NCBI RefSeq assembly: GCF_000213175.1
Contig: NW_009799103.1
Location: forward strand, 3,499,921 to 3,563,920
DNA: 64,000 bases
Origin: Neurospora tetrasperma FGSC 2508
Lineage: Eukaryota; Ascomycota; Sordariomycetes; Sordariales; Sordariaceae
Direction of reading: 5' to 3'
Shown: in pieces, positions 57,698 through 64,000 of the stretch
Layout: the number at the start of each line of letters is the position of its first letter
Numbering within the stretch: the first letter of the stretch is position 1
Position numbers and translations under genes: made by a program
The notes under the pieces: model-generated
Told to the model about the DNA's origin: nothing
Database searches by the model: none
The model's input: the letters and a program-made list of their open reading frames with translations, nothing else

Positions 57698-59890
57698 CTA
57701 CTCAACCCCCCTCTCAATCTTCAACGTGCCCCCCTTCCCATCCAAACTCCCCTCCTCCGCACTCAACCTAACCTTGACATACCTACTCTCCCTCTTCTTG
57801 GCCTCCAAACTCCTCAAATCCTCAAACCGTTCCCTCGCATCCTCATCCAAGCCATGGAACAACATGGCCAGCGCGCTCGTCTTCCACAAGCTCGCCCCGC
57901 TTCTCTTGGTCTCCCAGGCCGCCAACCCCAAGAACACCGCCGCGAGAATCACCGCCGTGACAGGCAACGCCACGAAGCCCCACCGCACGGAAACAAATGT
58001 TTCGTAGCTAAGCGAGGTGCCGTTGATGGGCACGGCAGTCAGGGTTCGAAAAGTAGAGGTGAGAGCGACGGCCAGATCGGACATGAGCATTTCTAGACCC
58101 TTGGGTGGGGACGAAGGGGAGGGGTATTCGTAGTAGTTCCAGTAAAAGGCCTGGACGATGTCGGTGTCGAAGAAGGTTTCGCCTGAGGAGATGCCGACCG
58201 TTAGGTTTACCACGACGTTGGGGGAGGAGTTTAGGGAAGGTAATTTGGAGATGGTCTGGTTGATGTAGTTGGGGTTACGGGAGGCGGTGCCGTTGGCGAA
58301 TAATCGGGAAAACCAGGATTGCATGGCCAAGATGGATTGCATGGACATGGAGTAGGTGAGGGAAGAGTTGGTGGGGGATTGGATGGTTAGAGGCTCAAGG
58401 GCGTTGATGCTGCTGGAGAGGGAGGACAAAGAGGGGACTGTGTCGTTGGTGATGGGCTCGCCGAGATGGGATTCGTGGAGGAAGCCGTTGGTGATGTTGG
58501 AGGTCAAAGTTTGGAGGCAGACGGTAAGAGAACATTGTGTTGCCCAGGGGGCGAGGACGCCAGGGCCGGTGGCGTTGGTTTCGGTGCCCATGAAGATGAG
58601 TTTCATGATGGTGCTGTAAGTAGCGTCACCTGTGGCAGAGCCGGGAAAAAGAGAGGTCATGCCGAAGACGTGATCAGAGGAGTTGAGTTTGGCGGCGCCC
58701 GAAGGTAATTGCCAGCCGCAGTTGTCTTGATTAGAAATACCAGGAGGGCAGTACCGCGTCATGTACTCGGACATGTCGACGCACTTATGGCATACACCTA
58801 GGGTCTCGATGGGCGGAAATGTGCAGTTGCCTGTTGAACACTGAAAGGGCAAACCCATCCATGGCCTACCGTCCTCGGCGAAGAGACCTTTATACACGGC
58901 CGCCTTGATGGGCAGGATGGGAACAAAAGCCTGGCCGAGCTCTCCCTTGCCGTGAAGGGCGAGGCCGTACGTTTCGGTGCGGTAGTTGACTGCTCCGGAC
59001 GGGTTCTCGACCATCCGCGTGGGAAAAGTAGCGATCTGCTGAGCAAAAGGGCTGAGAAACAGCGCAACGATCATCACCACGGCACCAAAACTACCCGCGA
59101 ATCCGCCCCGCGCGCGGACGAGCATGTTCACGGCTCCGAGGGCGCCGCGGCTCGCGTCGTCGTAGATTTCCATGTCGCTTAGAGGGGCCCGGCCTTGCTT
59201 GAAGCGAATCCATTTTAGCTGTCCCAGCCCGCTTGATAGCGGGACACTCATGCTGGCTGTGGCGACGGTGGCTAGGATGGCAATTACGGCGTTGAGAGTG
59301 ATCCAGTGAGGCCAGGAAGGAAGGGGTTGGCCGTCGTAGGTGGCTAGGACGGCGATGATGGAGGCGACGGCGCCCAGGGCGACCAGCATGCTGATGGTTT
59401 CGTAGGTCCAGGTGCCGTTTTTGGAAAAGATGGCTGAGAGCTTACTGTCGGACTTGGAGGAGGAAGTGCTCACGTTGGACTGTCGGTTGGTGTGCTTTCG
59501 TTGTTTCTCCCAGGAGGCTGGGGAGGCGGACATGGGAGAGACGGCGAAGGTTGCTGGTTGTTTGTTTGGAGAAAAACCATCTTGGGTGAGATATTGACCT
59601 TCGAAGGGCACTTGTTGGATCGGAGGGCTTTGGTAGTTGCCATTGTTGTATTGGTAGTCATAAAATTGCTGCTGGTCGGCGTATAGAGACTGTTGAACCG
59701 GGTGTATCTGGTCTGGTTGTTGAGGAACAATGCCGGCATTAGCGGCTTGCATGTCGTTGATGTTTACATATGGGATAGACTGGGGATTGTTGTGATTGTC
59801 ATCCCCTGCTTGAGGCTCTATGGCCGCTGTGAGAGGAGTCAGGCTGTCTGCGCTTATTACGCGCTGATGACGAACTGGTTGATACGCCAT
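57698..59890 (-). CDS. DUF3176 membrane protein
   Basis: A single exon encodes about 730 residues. A long disordered Gln/Asn/Pro-rich cytosolic start (1-155) is followed by three membrane helices (about 164-184, 195-218, 262-285), a large outside domain with many N-glycosylation sequons and paired Cys (CSTGNCTFP, GVCHKCVDMSEYMTRYC, NQDNCGW), one more helix (about 637-658) and a short charged tail. The segment after the last helix, WKTSALAMLFHGLDEDARER, and CSTGNCTFPPIETLGVCHKC are hallmarks of the fungal DUF3176 family, whose biochemical role is unknown; many copies exist per genome. The frame is open to 60184 upstream, but the ATG at 59890 (MAYQPVRHQR) is the best start because the upstream part is low-complexity leader-like text. 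The protein probably sits in the plasma membrane. Confidence 0.88.
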   Translation of the reverse strand: MAYQPVRHQRVISADSLTPLTAAIEPQAGDDNHNNPQSIPYVNINDMQAANAGIVPQQPDQIHPVQQSLYADQQQFYDYQYNNGNYQSPPIQQVPFEGQYLTQDGFSPNKQPATFAVSPMSASPASWEKQRKHTNRQSNVSTSSSKSDSKLSAIFSKNGTWTYETISMLVALGAVASIIAVLATYDGQPLPSWPHWITLNAVIAILATVATASMSVPLSSGLGQLKWIRFKQGRAPLSDMEIYDDASRGALGAVNMLVRARGGFAGSFGAVVMIVALFLSPFAQQIATFPTRMVENPSGAVNYRTETYGLALHGKGELGQAFVPILPIKAAVYKGLFAEDGRPWMGLPFQCSTGNCTFPPIETLGVCHKCVDMSEYMTRYCPPGISNQDNCGWQLPSGAAKLNSSDHVFGMTSLFPGSATGDATYSTIMKLIFMGTETNATGPGVLAPWATQCSLTVCLQTLTSNITNGFLHESHLGEPITNDTVPSLSSLSSSINALEPLTIQSPTNSSLTYSMSMQSILAMQSWFSRLFANGTASRNPNYINQTISKLPSLNSSPNVVVNLTVGISSGETFFDTDIVQAFYWNYYEYPSPSSPPKGLEMLMSDLAVALTSTFRTLTAVPINGTSLSYETFVSVRWGFVALPVTAVILAAVFLGLAAWETKRSGASLWKTSALAMLFHGLDEDARERFEDLRSLEAKKRESRYVKVRLSAEEGSLDGKGGTLKIERGVE

Positions 59891-62726
59891 TTTTTCGGTG
59901 TTGTTGTTGTTAAGAAGAAAAGGAGAAGAGTTGAAGAGGTATGGCACTTGGCAACCTCTCGTGGGACAGCAGACCCAACCGTAAACAACCGTTCCTATCA
60001 AATAGGGGTGTGTGTAACAGAAGAAGAAGAAGAGGAAGAAGAAACATCTTCTCAGAAAACGGGGAGGGAAGGACGGCAGACCAGACCATGGTTTTTGTAT
60101 CCCATCCACTGTGCCCCCAAATGGGGTGAAGAGGCACACCATCAATCCTGCATCTTGGCAAGTAGCATCTTGTAACCCAAGCAAGCCATCGTCGATATGG
60201 CTTCACTCTTTTCGTCCTTGGCTGTCACCCACCCGCCACTCCTGGACTACCAGTTGAAGGACTCGAAGGGACGTTGTCAATCTTTTGTTCATGATGTCCC
60301 CCCATTTGGAAGGGAAGGCCGTTGATATCCCGCTTGACCCCCGCAACAGAGTGGTATCCAGTGGTACATACATATCCAACCGGTCTCTCGATTGAAATGA
60401 TAAAAAAAAAAAAAAGATGGTGTGCCCGATAAAGTGAACGACACCTCTAGCTTCCCGGTTCTTGGTTCGTACCACAAACCCGTCCAACCCTACAGCACGT
60501 AAGACTGGAAGCTAGGTAGGTAGGTGGTGCGATGTGGTGGCCTTGAGGAGCTGGAGCTCGGTGGCCAAAAGTGAGGGAGGGTGTGGTGAGAAAACACATA
60601 TGTCAAGGTCAGCAAGAAAGTGAGGAAAAACCGGGAATTTGGATACCTGGTTGGTGAGACTCGAAATCGCACACAATTAACGAATTGGAGGCCCGGCGGC
60701 GGCGGCCTGACGACCTACGAACGGCTCGGCTCACTCCGTTCTACCATTTGTGCGGACTGCCGGGAAACTGCGCCCCGCAGGTGCATCTGGGCTGCTGCAT
60801 CGCGGCTGCCGTCGCACGAAGAAAGAAGGCAGTTCAGTCAAGGATGAAGGCTTCGCTCGCTTGCTTTTCTTCGTGATTCGATCGCCCAAGCGGTAGGTAG
60901 ATTTAGAACAGGCGCGCCAAGTCCGGGGCTGAAAATAGCGGCAAATTTCTTCATGATGTTGTTGTTGTGAAACGATACCGATAAACATCCAAATAAAACA
61001 TGCCGTCATATGAAATGGGCAAATCTCCGCCTCTAGTCTACCATATTATCTCGGTGATCTCGAATGACCGACTTGATGATTGTCGAAAGAGCAAGGCCAC
61101 CAACCACAGCCTGGTACAATAACCGATCAACTCCATCGTCCTACCCCGTCCTACAATCTACCTAACCATCACCATCATCAACACCATCAATTCGACCATG
61201 AGGCCAGCCACTCACAGCCTCGAAGCCCAAGTCCCGTCCGCTCCAGTCTAGACCAACGCCGCAAAACCTTGTGAGCTGACGACATCATTGCACTACCGTG
61301 TCCCCCATCGGTCGGCTCTTTTTCGCCTTTCTAATGTGCTGCTGTGCTGCTGTGCAACTACCGCAATATGTGCCCGTCTACGTGGTGAGAGGTTACACGA
61401 TGTCTCTGCTTCTTTGGATACCTTCACTTATCGTAAACCTTACCTCTACGTTAGGGTATTGGTGGCAAATTGGAAGTTGATCGTAGGTAGTTGTTCATAA
61501 GGCTGGCTGGCTGACTGGCTGGCTGTAAATGATGCCTTCATTTCCTTCCCTTCCCTCCCCTCCGAACATTGCTCTCACTTCACTTCCTACTTCTGAGGAG
61601 AATGAGATCTGAGCTGAATGAGCATACCTAGTAACAAGTGGAAACACGGTCATTGAAGCGACTGAATCTTGCGCCAAGAACGAACAAACACCCGGTTGCG
61701 AAGAAAAATGCCTGCTTCTGCTCCAAAGCTTCAAAACCGGACCTCAGGTGTCCAAGTTCATATAACCATCCCAACAGATCATCATCATACACCACATTAC
61801 ACCACATAAAGCCATGTAGTTGTTAACAAGACCGAGTAAACCCCTGATTGGACGGACACCCCTTTCAAAAGCACAAGAAGAGGGCCGAATACATGGCGTA
61901 CATACCTCTACCGAGTAGTCTAGAGTAGAGAGTTATTTATAGACAACAAGAACTGTGTATACCGATTATGATAGGTCCACACTGGAATTTGAAGCTCAAG
62001 CTCGACGGAGGGACGGAGGAGGGTTACACAATATGTCATTGAGGCTGATTTTGTTGATACCTATACCCAAGAGCAAGACGAGGTGTCAAAAGAGATAACG
62101 AGTGCGTCGATCAGTAAACTGTTCATCATTTCGAGCAACGTAACTCTCTTGGGTTGACCTGGTATGCTTGTTGCGTGAGGTAGGTACGTGGGTACAAGCC
62201 ACTTCGTCAACGTATAACCACCAAGGGTACCTACTTCCATGCCGATGATAACTTTGAGGGGTTCCCTCGTTTGATTTGATTTGATTTGATTTGATTTGAT
62301 ATAGCTCAAAGACCCAATTGAATCTGATATGGCTTGATAGCTCAGCTGAATTTGATATAGCTCTATAGCGCGGTTGCCTTCTACACGACAGGTTCAGCCA
62401 GCGAGGCTTTCCTCATCTTAAGATATAGCCGCATGATACCATCAAAGTATCCCAGTCAACTTTTCCCCTCAAGCGCCTTGGACTTTTTGGTCCATATCTT
62501 CCTCTATAGGTAACTTGTACAGTGATATCCACCATATGTCCATATGATGTGGAATGGAGTTCTAGTATGACCATATGACCATCCATCCACGTGTAGGTAT
62601 CCGAGATACTTTTGCCAAAATGGTGTGACAAATCAAGCTGAAAGCAACAAGACAGCAACATGAATCCCCTGTCTCCAGTCATTTTTCAGACCCTCCTCAC
62701 TCTCAAGCCTGGCTGGCGGCTTGTGT
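59891..62726. other. Intergenic region with pentanucleotide repeat
   Basis: No gene is supported. The first few hundred bases are the upstream region of the DUF3176 gene. A (TTGAT) repeat lies near the right end. Frames on either strand are short and lack domains. Confidence 0.5.
62271..62300. repeat. (TTGAT)6 pentanucleotide repeat
   Basis: Six perfect TTGAT units, followed by two diverged copies of TTGATATAGCTC (about 62296 and 62352), so the repeat grades into a larger imperfect duplication. Confidence 0.85.
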
Positions 62727-64000
62727 CTAAGCAGCAACCGTAACACTCGAAGCTGTAGCCGCCGCCTTCTCCCTCTGCTCCATCGCAATCGTAAAAATGC
62801 GCTGCCAAACTTCCAGCCAGCGCTCATGCTGCGCCGTCGGCAGCTTGCCAGGGTTCTTGAAGCTGCGCGCCATCACCTCCTTGAGTCGGGTCCTCAGCAT
62901 CTTGACCACCAGCATCGTCTTCCAATCGGACACGGCAAAGCGGGCACGGTTACCGTCGAGCACGAGCACGCCCGAGTACATGTCAGCGCGGACGTCACCG
63001 CAGAGGAGGGCAACCGCGAATGGGTCCACGGCGGTGGTCTCGTGGGCGTTGTAGACGCTTCTGTTATCCAGTAAGTTAGCATCTGATAAGTATGGAGGTC
63101 AAGAGAGAAGAGGATGATGCAACGTACCCTTTGGTTTGCATGATATTATAATAACTCAACCACCGCAGCTCGTTATGGCCCTTGTTCACACTGCTAGGAT
63201 GCAAGCTAATGTTCTGGTTGTTGCCCACGTTGCGCAGGCCCTTGCTGCCGGGCACATCCCTCACCAGGAGCTTGGGGTAGAAACTCCACGCGATTACCGA
63301 CTGAGCAATCAGCTCATTGTCGCTGTTAATATTGACCCGCTGAGGGACCTCATAGAAGGCTTGGTACCGACGCTTTCCACCAAACCGGAGCCTGTTAAGC
63401 ACCTGTCTCTCTTCAGTCGTAAGCTGCAGGAAGCCAGAGTCGGCAACCGACACGAGAAGTTGGCCCTTGAGATCCTCAATGTTCGCCAGCGTCTGGGGCG
63501 AGAGGAAGTTCTTCCGGCAGTACTGAAACTCGGCGCCACCGCTGGTCGACGACTGACAAACACGCTTCCAAGACTGGTATGCGTTGTAAACGGTCAGAAG
63601 GTCAGAGTCACCCTTGCGGAATCCCATCCGGACGGTGTTGGCTTGTTGACGCTGTCCAAACGGCGCAACAAAGGGGGACTTGGACGAAAGAATGGCGGCC
63701 ACGGTAATGGCCATATCAAGACACTTGAAGATGGCGCCGAGAAGGATGAGCTTGCCCAGGAACACGTCGAGCGGTAAGCGGGCCAGCTGAATACCGAGCG
63801 GCGTGAGCTCCTCCGATGAGGCGGTAAGGGCACGAACATCGACAAGGGCATCAATGGCACGGCGAATGTTCTTTGCCGAAGGTGGGTCGAGCGCCTCACC
63901 CAAAGTCTCTTCAATACCACCAATCTTGCAAATCTTGACGCGAATAGCGAGATCCTGCAGTGAAAGACGCAGCATTTCGGGAGTTTGCTGGTCGCTCATG
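62727..64000 (-). CDS. DEAH-box RNA helicase, C-terminal part (DHX29/DHX57/YLR419w-like), cut by window edge
   Basis: Two exon pieces are visible: 63128 to beyond the right edge, and 62727-63060 (intron 63061-63127, GTACGT, GCTAAC, ACAG). About 400 residues are present. The first visible residues, QQTPEMLRLSLQDLAIRVKI, match the end of the helicase core into the winged-helix and HA2 ratchet domain (TPLGIQLARLPLDVFLGKLI, AAILSSKSPFVAPFGQRQQA). The OB-like domain follows (SVIAWSFYPKLLVRDVPG, LRWLSYYNIMQTKGSVYNAH, ETTAVDPFAVALLCGD) and a short tail ending SSVTVAA. This is the C-terminal layout of large DEAH helicases of the DHX29/DHX57 group, ATP-driven enzymes that act on RNA, in part in translation start. 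The ATPase motifs lie outside the window, so activity and exact subfamily cannot be judged. The Met at 63999 is internal, not a start. Confidence 0.88.

Noticed and set aside
1-64000. Search for transposons or retroelements
   Set aside because: No reverse transcriptase, integrase or transposase motifs, no long terminal repeats and no AT-rich RIP-type blocks were seen.

Overview
The window reads as nuclear DNA of a filamentous ascomycete (Pezizomycotina, most likely a sordariomycete). Nearly every convincing gene is split by short introns of about 51-78 bases with GTAAGT-type donors, CTAAC/CTGAC branch sites and CAG/TAG acceptors. The gene set is also fungal: an FLC-type TRP protein, a bacteriophytochrome-like hybrid histidine kinase, a Som1/Flo8-like LisH regulator, a DUF3176 membrane protein and a small Cys-rich secreted protein. 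Genes are well spaced and sit on both strands. I see no retroelement, CRISPR array, operon or rRNA.

Layout. 1-8 kb: an FLC-family channel/transporter gene (3064-5543, +) and a gene for an 89-residue protein with a Cys-rich end (7264-7680, +). 8-16 kb: a gene-poor stretch holding what looks like a decayed multi-exon gene (about 12.3-14.2 kb), a doubtful ORF, and a clean effector-like secreted protein gene (15581-16035, +). 18-25 kb: a secreted GH16 glucanase (+), tRNA-Ser(AGA) (-) and a six-exon phytochrome hybrid kinase (-). 28-31 kb: a Som1-like LisH/poly-Q regulator (-), followed by more than 6 kb without a recognisable gene.

37-41 kb: three minus-strand genes in a row encode proteins starting MGCG or MGSC, i.e. 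predicted N-myristoylated and palmitoylated proteins. The largest begins with the same residues (MGCGMSTE) as group I fungal G-protein alpha subunits but has no GTPase domain. This cluster is the most unusual thing in the window.

42-45 kb: the TRAPP subunit gene BET3 (-; a 9-base microexon and a GC-AG intron) is divergent from the U5 snRNP 40 kDa WD40 gene (+). 47.5-49.7 kb: a basic, low-complexity protein with two membrane segments. 53-54 kb: a GIS2/CNBP-type seven-knuckle protein with a 12-base microexon. 55.6 kb: intron-containing tRNA-Thr(CGT). 57.7-59.9 kb: a DUF3176 protein. 62.7 kb to the right edge: the C-terminal part of a DEAH RNA helicase that continues outside the window.

Most of the genes are housekeeping (trafficking, splicing, translation) mixed with signalling and secreted-protein genes; I see no single pathway or metabolite cluster. 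Exon boundaries were derived by hand from splice motifs, reading phase and protein continuity. Each listed multi-exon model keeps an open frame, but none was checked against RNA or homologues.
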